Source: Stappia sp. BW2
GTDB taxonomy: Bacteria > Pseudomonadota > Alphaproteobacteria > Rhizobiales > Stappiaceae
Assembly (NCBI RefSeq): GCF_008107695.1
Contig: NZ_VIRG01000066.1
Span: 434,001-498,000 of the forward strand
Direction of reading: 5' to 3'
DNA length: 64,000 bases
In this document: positions 50,125-61,885 of the stretch, one piece after another
Position numbering within the stretch: the first letter of the stretch is position 1
Layout: each line of letters starts with the position of its first letter
Notes under the pieces: generated by a model
Databases searched by the model: none
Told to the model about the DNA's origin: nothing
What the model saw: the letters and a program-made list of their open reading frames with translations, nothing else
Position numbers and translations under genes: made by a program

Positions 50125-50718
50125 TTAGCGAACCGGTTTCACCAGCCGCATGCGCCAGGTGACGCCTTTCTTGTCGGAGACGAGACGGTAGTCATCGAGG
50201 ACTTCCCACTTGCTCGTATCGTCGGACGCTTCCCAGAGCTTGTTGATCAGCTTGTTGGCACCTGACTCCGGCTTCTTCGGTGAATACATCGACAGGGCGA
50301 TGACGCCGTTTTCCTTCAGGAACGGGACATAGCGGGCAACGACGGCAGCCGGATCTTCCGCAAAGTGAAGAACCTCGTTGAAGACGATGGCCGAGAAGGT
50401 CTCGCCCTCCTGCGCCTCGAATGTGTGCATGTCGCCTGCCCGCAGGCTGGCAATCGCGGGGTCGACATTAGCGATCTGCAGTGAAGCCGGGGAAAGATCC
50501 ATGCCGACGTAGCGCTTCACGCCCATGGGCTGAAGGCGCTCGTAAAGCAGGCCTTCACCACAGCCGATATCGAGAACCTCGTCCATGGAACCGGTCAGGT
50601 TCAACCACATGCCGATAATGCCATAGCGACCGCTTTCGGGCAGCGAGCGCAGGAAGGCCCAGCGACCGGCTTCATATTCCTCGTCCCAGCCGGCGGCGGT
50701 GGTGGCATTCTTCGACAT
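50125..50718 (-). CDS. Class I SAM-dependent methyltransferase
   Basis: The 197-residue enzyme contains the SAM-binding glycine motif EVLDIGCGEGLLYERL, an acidic strand end in YVGMDLSPASLQIA, and IVFNEVLHFAEDP (post-IV region). The N-terminal WDEEYEAGRWAFLRSLPE is typical of small cytosolic methyltransferases of unknown substrate. It is the last gene downstream of the peptide-type ABC operon, after a hairpin. Confidence 0.82.
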   Translation of the reverse strand: MSKNATTAAGWDEEYEAGRWAFLRSLPESGRYGIIGMWLNLTGSMDEVLDIGCGEGLLYERLQPMGVKRYVGMDLSPASLQIANVDPAIASLRAGDMHTFEAQEGETFSAIVFNEVLHFAEDPAAVVARYVPFLKENGVIALSMYSPKKPESGANKLINKLWEASDDTSKWEVLDDYRLVSDKKGVTWRMRLVKPVR

Positions 50719-50737
50719 TGTGACTTCCTAACAGCAA

Positions 50738-50758
50738 GGCGGGCCAGAACGGCCCGCC
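50738..50758 (-). terminator. Hairpin after the oligopeptide-type ABC operon
   Basis: GGCGGGCC (50738-50745) pairs with GGCCCGCC (50751-50758) around a 5-base loop. It lies between the last permease stop (50781) and the methyltransferase start (50718). It is not followed by a long T-run, so it may only partly terminate transcription. Confidence 0.5.
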
Positions 50759-50780
50759 GGTTCTTCAGATTTCAGATGCA

Positions 50781-51959
50781 TCACTTATAGGGATCTGCCG
50801 CGTCGCGCAAACCGTCACCCAGGAAATTGAACGCCAATACCACGATGATGATCGGCAACACCGGAGCCATCAGCCATGGATAGACGGTGACCACCGAAAT
50901 GTTCTGCGCCTCGTTCAGAAGAACACCCCAGGAAACGGCAGGCCGGCGCAGGCCGAGGTTCAGGTAGGACAGAGCCGTTTCACCCAGGATCATGGACGGG
51001 ATCGACAATGTCGCCGACGCAATGATGTGGCTGGTGAAGCCGGGCAACAGGTGCCGCGTGATCACCCGCTTCGGCTTGGCGCCCATCAGAACCGCCGCCT
51101 TGGCGTATTCCTCTTCCCGAAGCGACAGCAGCTTGGATCTGACAGCACGCGCCAACCCGGGCCAGTCGAGCAGACCGAGGATGATCGTCAGACCGAAATA
51201 GATCCAGACCGGGCTCCAGGTCACCGGCAGCGCTGCAGACAGCGCCATCCACAGCGGAAGTTCGGGAAGCGATCGCAGGATCTCGATGGCACGCTGGATC
51301 AGACTGTCGATCCAGCCGCCGAAATAGCCGGCGATGCCGCCGAAGAAGAGCCCGAGAACAATCGAGATGGCAACACCGATCAGACCGACGGTAAGCGACA
51401 GTCGAGCTCCATAGATAAGGCCTGACAACTGGTCACGGCCAAGGCGGTCCGTACCGAGCAGGAACATCGTCCCGCCTTCCGCCGGACAGACAAGGTGAAA
51501 GGAGGCGTCCCACAGCCCCCAGAACTTGTACTTAGCGCCGCTGCAGAAGAAGCGGAGCGGCTGGACATCGTTCGGATCGTCCTTGAACACCCATTGCAGG
51601 GTTTCCATGTCGATTTCCGACGTCATGCCATAGACGAATGGGCCGACGAGACTGCCGTCATGAAACAGGTGGATCGGTTGCGGAGGCGCATACAGATGCA
51701 TGCTGTCGCGGCTGTTGGCACCATAGGGCGCGATTACCTCTGCAAAGGGTACACACAGATAGAACAGGATCAGGACCACGCCCGACCAGACCGCAATCTT
51801 GTGGCGCTTGAATTTCCACCACATGATCTTCCACTGGGAAGCCTGGTAGTAGCGCTCCTGTTCGGCGGTCATTTCCTCGGTGACAGCCGGGTTGAAGGGC
51901 GTCGGATCGACGTAATGTTCCACCTCGCGCCCGGGCGTTTTCTTCACGTCCATGGTCAT
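50781..51959 (-). CDS. Peptide-type ABC transporter permease (OppC/YejE-like)
   Basis: The 392-residue protein has a long N-terminal cytoplasmic tail, one early membrane helix, a roughly 110-residue periplasmic loop, and the C-terminal DppC-type permease domain. The EAA loop (EYAKAAVLMGAKPKRVITRHLLPGFT) and the preceding conserved GTDRLGRDQLSGLIYGARLSLTVG are clear. The N-terminal extension and length match YejE-type permeases of the microcin C/peptide class. ATG 51959 overlaps the upstream permease stop. Confidence 0.9.
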   Translation of the reverse strand: MTMDVKKTPGREVEHYVDPTPFNPAVTEEMTAEQERYYQASQWKIMWWKFKRHKIAVWSGVVLILFYLCVPFAEVIAPYGANSRDSMHLYAPPQPIHLFHDGSLVGPFVYGMTSEIDMETLQWVFKDDPNDVQPLRFFCSGAKYKFWGLWDASFHLVCPAEGGTMFLLGTDRLGRDQLSGLIYGARLSLTVGLIGVAISIVLGLFFGGIAGYFGGWIDSLIQRAIEILRSLPELPLWMALSAALPVTWSPVWIYFGLTIILGLLDWPGLARAVRSKLLSLREEEYAKAAVLMGAKPKRVITRHLLPGFTSHIIASATLSIPSMILGETALSYLNLGLRRPAVSWGVLLNEAQNISVVTVYPWLMAPVLPIIIVVLAFNFLGDGLRDAADPYK

Positions 51960-52981
51960 GTCGAGGCCCTCCCGCCGAGGCGAATACGGGGATCGAGCAC
52001 CGCCAACAACAGATCGGAAATCAGCATCCCGATCAGGGTCAGAACGGCAACGAACAGGAGTATGAAACCGGACAGGAACTGATCCTGGGATTGAAGCGCG
52101 GCCACCAGAACCGGGCCGACAGTCGGAAGACTCATCACCACCGAAACGATCACCGATCCGGATACAAGCGAGGGGATCAGGTTGCCGATGTCTGCAATGA
52201 ACGGGTTGATGGCCATGCGCAGGGGATATTTCACCAGAAGCTGGTTTTCCTTGAGGCCCTTGGCCCGGCCCGTGGTGACATATTGCTTGTGCAACTCGTC
52301 AAGAAGGTTGGCGCGCAGGCGGCGGATCATGGCCGCCGTGCCCGACGTTCCAATCACGATGGTGGGCACGATCAGATGGCCCAGCACCGACATCGCCTTG
52401 TCGAAACTCCAGGGCTGGTCGATGTATTGAGGATCCATCAGCCCGCCGACGGACAGGCCGAACCACCGATTGAAAAAGTAGAGCAGGACGAGCGCCAGCA
52501 GGAAGTTGGGTGTTGCAAGTCCGAAATAGCCCAGAAAGGTGAAACCGTAGTCTCCCCAGGAATACTGGCGGGTTGCAGAGAATATACCGATGGGGAACGA
52601 CACCACGTAGACGAACAGGATCGTCGCGAAATTCAGAACCACGGTCAGGGGCAACGTCGGCCCGATAACCTGCTCCACGGGTTTGTCGAATTCAAAGGAC
52701 CAGCCCCAGTTGCCCTGGATAAGACCGTCGAACCCGTGAGGTCCCGGCCAGAGGCCGACCCAGATCAGGTAGCGTTCCATAAAGGGTCTGTCGAGGGAGA
52801 ACTCCTGGCGCAGAAACTCGAGCTTGGCGACCGACGAACTTTCACCGGAGGATTTGAGGGCAGCAATCTGATTGGAGATATAATCACCGGACGGCAGCTC
52901 GATGATGAAGAAAATCAGTAAACTGATCACCAGCAAGGTGGGCACCATCATCAAAATACGTCGGACAATATAATAGAGCAC
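51956..52981 (-). CDS. Peptide-type ABC transporter permease (OppB/YejB-like)
   Basis: The 341-residue protein has six membrane helices of the DppB type. Motifs: MLYYIVRRILMMVPTLLVISLLIFFIIELPSGD, RQYSWGDYGFTFLGYFGLATPNFLLALVLLYFF, and the EAA loop RAKGLKENQLLVKYPLRMAINPF. The start codon is GTG 52981, with GGGGAG 5 bases upstream. It pairs with the downstream permease through an ATGA overlap. A 274-base gap with a strong hairpin separates it from the binding-protein gene. Confidence 0.9.
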   Translation of the reverse strand: MLYYIVRRILMMVPTLLVISLLIFFIIELPSGDYISNQIAALKSSGESSSVAKLEFLRQEFSLDRPFMERYLIWVGLWPGPHGFDGLIQGNWGWSFEFDKPVEQVIGPTLPLTVVLNFATILFVYVVSFPIGIFSATRQYSWGDYGFTFLGYFGLATPNFLLALVLLYFFNRWFGLSVGGLMDPQYIDQPWSFDKAMSVLGHLIVPTIVIGTSGTAAMIRRLRANLLDELHKQYVTTGRAKGLKENQLLVKYPLRMAINPFIADIGNLIPSLVSGSVIVSVVMSLPTVGPVLVAALQSQDQFLSGFILLFVAVLTLIGMLISDLLLAVLDPRIRLGGRAST

Positions 52982-53204
52982 CTAAACTCCCCTCAGCCCC
53001 GGCACTTTGCGCAGATCAGGCTCTGACTTCTGCACTCAAGGTCAACTTCGAATTCGATAATATGACGTTTTTCAAACAAGAGTCAGTCCCTCGGAAAACG
53101 TCTGGCGGAATACCGGATCAACATCTCCGCTTCCGGTTCGTATGTCTTCCTGACCCGGACGCCATGTCCGGCAGGAGCGTATCCATCCGTCAAACCTGAA
53201 ATCA

Positions 53205-53235
53205 CCGGTCCGGCTGGTGTCTTCAGCCGGACCGG
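53205..53235. promoter_or_regulatory. Strong hairpin between binding-protein and permease genes
   Basis: An 11-bp perfect stem CCGGTCCGGCT / AGCCGGACCGG with a 9-base loop begins 21 bases after the binding-protein stop. In ABC operons such hairpins often stabilise the upstream mRNA or reduce read-through so that the binding protein outnumbers the permeases. Confidence 0.7.
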
Positions 53236-53255
53236 AAAACAGGCAGAGTTCCGAC

Positions 53256-55138
53256 TTATTCGGCCGCGTAGAATTCATCCATGCGATGGATCCCGAAATG
53301 CGCGCCCGGATCCCAACCATAGATACCTTCCAGCGGCACGTTTTCCACTTTCTTGATCACCACCGGCTGACGGACACCGGATACGAGACCGATGTGAATG
53401 GTTTCGTCGGCATGGATCTGGAGCATTTCCTCCCAGATGGCGGTGCGCTCTTCCGCCGTTCTGGAATTCAGCCAGGAATTATAGAGCTCCATCAGGCGTT
53501 CGGCCGGGGCCCAGTCAGGCTTCTCACCGCCCTTACCCTGCGTTTCGTAATAGTCGCCCCACTTGTGCCAGGAGAACGAATCGCCGTGTACCGGAGCATA
53601 GTCATCCGGCGGCATTTCGGACGTCGGAATTCCGTTCTCGAAACCCCACCAGACAGACATCATCAGATCACCGGTGATCGCCCGCTCGCGCATGTTGTCG
53701 CGCTGGCTCGGCTTGGCAAACAGAGCGACGCCGATTTCCTTCCACATTTCCTTGACCAGTTCCAGGGCATCATCCTGAGCCTGATCCTCGCCTGCGGTTT
53801 CCACGATGATTTCCAGCGGACGGCCATCTGGCAAAAGGCGAATGCCTTCACCGTTGCGTTCGGTCAGGCCGATCTCGTCCAGAAGCGCGCTTGCCTGTTC
53901 CGGATCGTATTCCGCCCATTTGGTGGTGAATTCAGCTTCGTAAAGCGGGCTGGAGGCCAGAACGGTGTCGTTGCCCGGTGTTCCCAGGCCGAAAAACAGG
54001 ACACGGTTGATCAGGTTCCGGTCGATCCCGAGCGACAGGGCGTGCCGGAACTTCGTGTTGCGCATCAGCTCTCGCCAGACCGGATCATTCACGGTCAGGT
54101 TCGGCAGGATCGAGATTTCCGAACCTTTGGTGTTGGACCAGAGCGCAGTGACGTAGTCGTTGTCCTTCTCGCCCCGCTTCAGCACGGTGATGTCGGAAAA
54201 GCTGAGATTGCGCGCCTGCAGATTGCTTTCGCCCGCCTGAGCCTTCGCCGGGATCAGCTTGCCATCGGCAACGGTCATGATGACCTGGTCGACATAAGGC
54301 AGCTGCTGGCCGGTGCTGTCGACCCGGTGATAGTAAGGGTTGCGTTCCAGAACGAAGCGCAGATCGCTGTCATCGCGGTTGCGCACCCATGGCTGCAGCG
54401 ACGGCATGTCGACGTTCTGGGCGTTGTACATGTCGTCTTTTTTGTTGTGCAGCGGTGCCCAGCTTCGCGCCTTGACCTTTTCAGCTTCCTTGGCGATGAA
54501 ATCCGGGTCGCCGTATTTCTCGTGGAACTGCTTCAGATAGTGGGCAGGACGATAGATGAATGGAGGACGTGCCTTTGCCAGTTCCGGCAGGAACAACGGG
54601 TTCGGGCTGTCCCAGGTAAAGCGGACAGTTGTTTCGTCCAGAACCTCGAATTCAGGCGCCTTGCCATCGGCCATCAGGAATGGCGGCAGGCCTGCCGGGG
54701 TCAGACTTTTGTTGCTGACAATGTCCTCGAAATAATAGCGGAAGTCCTCGGCGCCAAAGGGGTGACCGTCAGACCATTTATGGCCCTCACGCGTGTGAAG
54801 CGTGAAAATGCGGCCATCCTCAACTTCCACATCCGCGAGGATATCGGGCAGCAGATCCAGTTGCTCGTTATAACCGACAAGGCGTGCATAGCCCCAGACG
54901 TTGATCAGGCGCACATCCTTGGCCCGGCCAATCAACGTGTCGATCTTGCCACCCGGTTTGCCAACGGTGCGTCCCGTGGCTTCAAGGTCAACGATCAGCG
55001 GTTCGGAAGGCACCCGTTCCGCTACGGGCGGAAGAGACGGATCAAGGCCCGGTGTCTCCTTCAGCTCCAGCGCGGCCAATGGCCCTGCTATCAGAGCCGC
55101 GGTCAGGAAAAGACCGGCTCTCAAGGAATTCAAAAAGT

Positions 55139-55142
<4 letters not shown>
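53256..55142 (-). CDS. Peptide-type ABC transporter substrate-binding protein (family 5)
   Basis: The 628-residue periplasmic protein has a signal peptide (MNFLNSLRAGLFLTAALIAGPLAA) and the two-lobe family 5 fold: LIGRAKDVRLINVWGYARLVGYNEQLDLLPDILADVEVEDGRIFTLHTREGHKWSDGHPFGAEDFRYYF (three conserved stretches) and later FRHALSLGIDRNLINRVLFFG. Its length exceeds that of DppA, as in YejA-type proteins. It probably binds peptides or peptide-like compounds. The ATG overlaps the ATPase stop; this placement between ATPase and permeases is unusual. Confidence 0.88.
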
Positions 55143-57025
<1,883 letters not shown>

Positions 57026-57314
57026 CGCGCATTTCCTTCCAGGCAAGCATTGTCTGACAGAGGCTTACTAAGCCCTCATTGCATTTCAAAGACAACCAAA
57101 TTCGCCAGTGGATAGCAATGCAGGATTCAGGAAACATGACTGCGATGTTCGTCACAGATCGCAAGAGCAAACCTGTCCTGCCCTTCGATAAACGGGGCTA
57201 ATCGGAGAATAAACCGCAGTTGCCGGACGCGGCTGAACTTATTTTTCTGCTTTCATCTGAACATCAGCCAGACGAAAGGAACGCTTTGTCGGCCATGAAC
57301 GCGACAGGCGGGAA

Positions 57315-59192
57315 TCACTCGGCAGCAGACACCGGCCGTTCCTCTGGCCTTTGCGCCGACGTCGGTTGCGGAAAAGGATCAAGCCAATAGACTTCCATCT
57401 GTCCGCTTCGGCCACGCAGATGGTGCGCGCCGACAGGCCGCTGGTGTGTTTCGCTTGGCAGATGAGCAACAGTATCCGCACTTGCCAGGATAATCACTTC
57501 CGGGCACTCGGGCACTTCCTTGCCAAGCGTCTGCAAGCGTTCGGCCGCATTCACGGTGTCGCCGACAACGGTGTAGTTCCAGCGATCAAGCCCGCCGACA
57601 TTGCCGACAACAGCCGGTCCGGTATGGATGCCGATGCGCAGCGCCATCGACGGACGACCTTCCGCGACAGCTTTCAGGTTTGCCTCATGAAGTGCGGCCG
57701 CGATCCGGCGCGCGGTTCTGACAGCAGCTTCAGCGTGGTCCGGGCGGGCGTCGGGAGCGCCCCAGAAGGCCAGCATGCCATCGCCAAGGAACTTGTCCAC
57801 CGTGCCGCCTTCCCCCTCGACGGCCTCCACCAGAATGGCAAAATGCTCGTTGAGCAGGCTGGCGGTTTCTTCGGCGCTCAAGTGCTCGGAAAGCGCCGTA
57901 AAGCCGACGATATCCGTGAACAGAATGGTGAGTTCCGCGCCACGTGCCTGCGCGGCGTTGCCACCTCCCAGCCGCATAAGTTTGATGAACAGCGACCGGG
58001 GCACATAGGTGTTCATGGCCTTGAGGCCCTCGACCATGGAATTGAACGCCAGCGCCACCTGGTCGATCTCCGCAACGCGGCTGCGCGGCAGCGGTTCAAC
58101 CTCGTTGAGCGACAGGCTGCCGATCCGTTGGGACTGAACCGCGAGGTTCCGCAGCGGGCGGGCAACACGCCGCCCCATCCAGAAGGCAATCAGCACAGAC
58201 ACCACCAGTGCGCCGAAGCCAACAAACATGGACCCGGCCAGCCGGCGAAGCTCCCGCGAAACAGTCGCGCTGAGGTAATACTGGCCGACTGTCCAGGGTC
58301 GGTCACTGAAGCCGTCCAGTTTCGCCTTCATGAGGATATATTCTTCTTGATTGGCTTCGACCATGGAAACGTCGATGCCGAGTTCAGCAGCCTTCTTGAA
58401 TTCGTCCAGCTTTTGTTCGTTCGCCATGGCCGCCAGCACGGGATCACCAATCGTCTGCCAGGTCCCTGGAAGTTTGTCCTGGATGCTGCCGCCGGTCTGC
58501 AGCCAGGCCGCATCCGAATGCAGGATCACCTGATCGCCGTCGGCGATGATGAAGACTGTGTTGTCGCTGCCCTCGTCCTGGGCGGAAACGATTTGCGCGA
58601 GCTCTTCCATGGACGTTGCCGCCGTCAGCATTCCGGCAAGCTTTCCGTCGCGTACCAGAGGCACGGACACATTCGCAAAGAGGCCGACCTTGTGCTTGAC
58701 GAGCTTGCCCCATGTCGGCGGACTGTCCGCACTCAGTTGCGGCATCTGCTGAATGTTCATGCCGGGCGGCGGCGAGTCCGTCTCGATCCGCCACAATTTG
58801 CCGTTCGGTGCCCGGTAGATCCCCAGTTTGCTTCCATCCAGCGTTGTCGCCACCAAAGTGGTGATGTCGCTATTCGATTTCAGCGCGATCGACAGGTCCT
58901 GCAGGGTTCTGTCAGCATCGTCAAACCCGAGCGTGCCGTCGTCGAAATAGGGTTTCAGACCCACAATCGCATTTTCGACAGAAATGAAATGCGTCCGCAG
59001 CTGCGTTTCGAGCGCCTGGGTACTCATGATCGTCTTGTCATTGAGCAGGGAAAACGTGTTGCGGAAATTTGCGGAAACAGACAGGCCAAGAACGAGGCCG
59101 ATGGCAATTGCCACAAACGCACCGAACCCCAGCCCGACGACAGTCGTCAGGGGCAGCATGATGCGCCGTCCGGTGGGCTTCGAGTTTTTCAT
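57315..59192 (-). CDS. Class III adenylate cyclase with extracellular sensor and HAMP
   Basis: The 625-residue protein begins with a membrane helix (about residues 14-38), then an extracytoplasmic Cache-like sensor domain of about 270 residues, a second membrane helix (LAGSMFVGFGALVVSVLIAFWMG), a HAMP linker (RRVARPLRNLAVQSQRI), and a class III cyclase domain: ILFTDIVGFTALSE, VDKFLGDGMLAFWGAP and NYTVVGDTVNAAERLQ. It should make cAMP in response to an external ligand. Start ATG 59192. Its divergent neighbours give no clue to the ligand. Confidence 0.9.
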   Translation of the reverse strand: MKNSKPTGRRIMLPLTTVVGLGFGAFVAIAIGLVLGLSVSANFRNTFSLLNDKTIMSTQALETQLRTHFISVENAIVGLKPYFDDGTLGFDDADRTLQDLSIALKSNSDITTLVATTLDGSKLGIYRAPNGKLWRIETDSPPPGMNIQQMPQLSADSPPTWGKLVKHKVGLFANVSVPLVRDGKLAGMLTAATSMEELAQIVSAQDEGSDNTVFIIADGDQVILHSDAAWLQTGGSIQDKLPGTWQTIGDPVLAAMANEQKLDEFKKAAELGIDVSMVEANQEEYILMKAKLDGFSDRPWTVGQYYLSATVSRELRRLAGSMFVGFGALVVSVLIAFWMGRRVARPLRNLAVQSQRIGSLSLNEVEPLPRSRVAEIDQVALAFNSMVEGLKAMNTYVPRSLFIKLMRLGGGNAAQARGAELTILFTDIVGFTALSEHLSAEETASLLNEHFAILVEAVEGEGGTVDKFLGDGMLAFWGAPDARPDHAEAAVRTARRIAAALHEANLKAVAEGRPSMALRIGIHTGPAVVGNVGGLDRWNYTVVGDTVNAAERLQTLGKEVPECPEVIILASADTVAHLPSETHQRPVGAHHLRGRSGQMEVYWLDPFPQPTSAQRPEERPVSAAE

Positions 59193-59307
59193 CGGGCGGT
59201 GACCCTTGTTGCGAACAGGCAGCTTACCTGCAGGACGGTTTCCGTCAAATTAAGGCAAGCTTTCGGCTATCCACCGCAATGGCCTGCGACCGCGATGTCT
59301 TTCGCCT

Positions 59308-59892
59308 TTAGCCGGCCAACTGTTTCAGGGCCAGGTCCTGAAGCAGAACGATGGTCTTGGCATCCATGATCTCGCCAGACCGGATCATGCCGAGTGCCTT
59401 GTCGAGCGGAACGTGAAGCACCTCGATGTCCTCCCCCTCGGTTTCCTTGCCTCCACCAGCGGCAACCTTGTCCTTCAGATGGTATGTGCCTCGGAAAAAT
59501 GCCACATATTCGGTGACCGAGCCCGGGCTCATGAAAGCATCGAACAGGTGCTCGAGTTCCGAAACTTCAAATCCCGTTTCCTCGATCAGCTCCGCCCGCA
59601 TCCGGTCTTCTGGATGCGCGCCTTCCAGAAGACCGGCAGGCGCTTCGATCACCATCGGGTCGCGTCCTGCGACCCAGACAGGCAGCCGGAACTGACGCGT
59701 CAGCAAAACGCAGTTCCGCTCCGGATCGTAGAGCAGGCAGGTTGCGCCATGGCCCTTGTCATAGACTTCGCGCAGTTGCTCCTGCCTGGCGCCGTCCCGG
59801 CGCCTGTACTCGATCCGGTGACGGGTCAAGGTGCCCCAGGCATCGGCCAGGACTTCACTTTCGACCACCTTGAGGTAATCCGGAGTGCTCAT
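59308..59892 (-). CDS. Nudix hydrolase, NudK/ADP-sugar pyrophosphatase-like
   Basis: The 194-residue enzyme has the Nudix region PAGLLEGAHPEDRMRAELIEETGFEV, where the EE-G core and flanks match NudK-type GDP-mannose/ADP-sugar pyrophosphatases; one conserved Glu of the box is His here, as the NudK branch tolerates. The downstream LFDAFMSPGSVTEYVAFFRG is also NudK-like. It hydrolyses a nucleoside-diphosphate sugar or ADP-ribose. ATG 59892 is 18 bases after the CoA-transferase stop on the same strand, so they probably share an operon. Confidence 0.85.
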   Translation of the reverse strand: MSTPDYLKVVESEVLADAWGTLTRHRIEYRRRDGARQEQLREVYDKGHGATCLLYDPERNCVLLTRQFRLPVWVAGRDPMVIEAPAGLLEGAHPEDRMRAELIEETGFEVSELEHLFDAFMSPGSVTEYVAFFRGTYHLKDKVAAGGGKETEGEDIEVLHVPLDKALGMIRSGEIMDAKTIVLLQDLALKQLAG

Positions 59893-59909
59893 GTGAGTGC
59901 TTTCTTCGT

Positions 59910-61094
59910 TCAGGATTTCGCGCCGGTGGCGATACCGAGTTCTTTCAGGATTTCGTCCGTATGCTCGCCAAGTGCAGGCGCGGCCCGATCCAGCACCAGC
60001 TTGCCATTCCTGAACCGGATGGGGGTGCGAACCGAGGCGACCGAGCCGCCATCGACGCCGGTTGACGGCAATTCGACCTTCATTTCCCTGTGCAGCACCT
60101 GCTTGTCGTTGAAGACGTCTTCCACGGAGTTGATCGGTCCGGCCGGAACGCCCTCGCCTTCCAGAGCTGCCAACAGGTCGTCGCGGGCTCTGGTCGCCGT
60201 TTCCGCCGTCAGGATTGGCACAAGATCCGAGCGAGCGGCAACCCGCGCGGAATTGGTTGCATAGCGCGGGTTGTCGGCAAGTTCAGGCAGACCGAGAACC
60301 GCGCAAAGCCGCCTGAACTGGCCGTCATTGCCGACTGCAATGATCAGATGACCGTCGCTGGCTGGAAAGACCTGATAGGGAACGATGTTGGGATGTGCAT
60401 TGCCCAGACGCTTTGGCGTTTTGCCCGAGACGAAATAGTTGAGGGCCTGGTTTGCCAGCACGCCGACCTGCGCATCGAGCAACGCCATGTCAACCCATTC
60501 CCCTTCACCGGTTTCATCCCGCCTGCGCAGGGCAGCAAGAACACCGACAACGCCGTAAAGACCGGTGAAGATATCCGCGAAGGCCACGCCGATCTTCTGC
60601 GGGTCGCCCTCAGGCTCCCCGGTCAGATCCATGATGCCGCCCATGCCCTGGATCATGAAGTCGTATCCGGCGCGGTGCGCGTATGGCCCGTCCTGACCGA
60701 ACCCCGTGATCGAGCAATAGATCAGTTTCGGATTGACCTTCGACAGGCTGTCGTAGTCGAGGCCGTATTTGGCGAGCCCGCCAACCTTGAAGTTCTCGAT
60801 CAGGATGTCGGCATCCGCCACCAGTCGGCGGACGAGCTCCTGTCCGTCCTCGGTCCGGAAATCCACTGCAATCGAGCGTTTGCCGCGGTTGCAGGCGTGG
60901 AAATAGGCGGCATCCCTGTCCGTGCCGGTCTCGTCCTTGACGAAAGGTGGTCCCCAGCCGCGGGTGTCGTCACCTTGCGGGCTTTCCACCTTGATGACGT
61001 CCGCCCCGAGATCTGCGAGGGTCTGCCCTGTCCAGGGCCCAGCCAGAATGCGGGCCAGTTCGACAACCTTGATACCTTTAAGCGGCGCGGTCAT
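59910..61094 (-). CDS. CaiB/BaiF family class III CoA-transferase
   Basis: The 394-residue product starts PLKGIKVVELARILAGPWTGQTLADLGADVIKVESPQGDDTRGWGPPF. It has the catalytic Asp in VDMALLDAQVGVLANQALNY and conserved GYDFMIQGMGGIMDLTGEPEG. Family III enzymes move CoA between acyl groups without a covalent acyl-enzyme of the class I kind; acceptor and donor are not predictable here, and formyl-CoA or succinyl-CoA type reactions are possible. It precedes the Nudix gene in the same orientation. Confidence 0.9.
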   Translation of the reverse strand: MTAPLKGIKVVELARILAGPWTGQTLADLGADVIKVESPQGDDTRGWGPPFVKDETGTDRDAAYFHACNRGKRSIAVDFRTEDGQELVRRLVADADILIENFKVGGLAKYGLDYDSLSKVNPKLIYCSITGFGQDGPYAHRAGYDFMIQGMGGIMDLTGEPEGDPQKIGVAFADIFTGLYGVVGVLAALRRRDETGEGEWVDMALLDAQVGVLANQALNYFVSGKTPKRLGNAHPNIVPYQVFPASDGHLIIAVGNDGQFRRLCAVLGLPELADNPRYATNSARVAARSDLVPILTAETATRARDDLLAALEGEGVPAGPINSVEDVFNDKQVLHREMKVELPSTGVDGGSVASVRTPIRFRNGKLVLDRAAPALGEHTDEILKELGIATGAKS

Positions 61095-61121
61095 GTGTCT
61101 CTTCCTGAAGAATGCCGACGG

Positions 61122-61619
61122 TCAGGCTTCTGATGTCTTGCGGTAGATATGGTAACGGCCCTGGTGAATGCCGTCCGGTTTCTTCACGGTTTCGTAATTC
61201 AGCAGGTCAAGTTCGAGCGCGCACAATATTGTGCCGCCAACAGCCATATGCGCATCAATTGCCGGCGCCAGCCAGAAGGCTGTCGCGAGGTCATTGGTCG
61301 GATCAGCCGAGCCGATGTCGATGTGGGCGAACGATGCCTTTGCCCCGATCCGCGGACCGCAGAAAACAAGCGTGTCGCGAATGTTGCCAAGGATCATGTG
61401 ATCCGCATCTGGAGCGCAGCTCGGATGGCAGTCCATGGCGAAATCGAACACAAAAATTTCCTTGTTGGGATAAATCTCGCGCAAATGGTCATACGTCCGG
61501 CCATTGCCCAACCCCAATTCAAGGACCGGCCCCTCTACCTTGTTGACCTCGTCGACCAGAAATTCGAGCAATATTTTCTGCGATGTCATTCGGCGAATAA
61601 AACTGTCCAAACGGCTCAT
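61122..61619 (-). CDS. Small class I SAM-dependent methyltransferase
   Basis: About 165 residues. The core motif PVLELGLGNGRTYDHLREIYPNKEIFVFDFAMDCHP combines a glycine loop and an acidic strand end typical of Rossmann methyltransferases. The C-terminal LAPAIDAHMAVGGTILCALELDLLNYETVKKPDGI is a conserved small-family pattern. Substrate unknown. The frame continues to 61745, but ATG 61619 (AGGGA 8 bases upstream) fits the family start. It lies 27 bases before the CoA-transferase gene and is probably co-transcribed with it. Confidence 0.75.
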   Translation of the reverse strand: MSRLDSFIRRMTSQKILLEFLVDEVNKVEGPVLELGLGNGRTYDHLREIYPNKEIFVFDFAMDCHPSCAPDADHMILGNIRDTLVFCGPRIGAKASFAHIDIGSADPTNDLATAFWLAPAIDAHMAVGGTILCALELDLLNYETVKKPDGIHQGRYHIYRKTSEA

Positions 61620-61885
61620 TAAAAAGATCCCTGCAACTTGCGAAGTCCATGACATAGACAATGCCCCGGCTGGCGTCAAAACCTCCAATCGGTATTTAGA
61701 TATTATCAATAAGCTTACAAACCGGTGGCCGTTGCGGAAGGTCAAAGAGGACTTTGCGGGAATCCGCGATCATGCTAACGCCTAGAACAACCTCACAACC
61801 TCATGAGGGTGCGGTCCAGACCCGGCCAGAACGTTCCAGGCAGGCTCGGGCAGGCCCTTGCGCCTAACATCAGCAGGAGATTTAG

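Noticed and set aside
57351-59369. Plus-strand open frame of 672 codons
   Set aside because: Antisense to the adenylate cyclase. The protein is Arg/His/Gln-rich without domain character.
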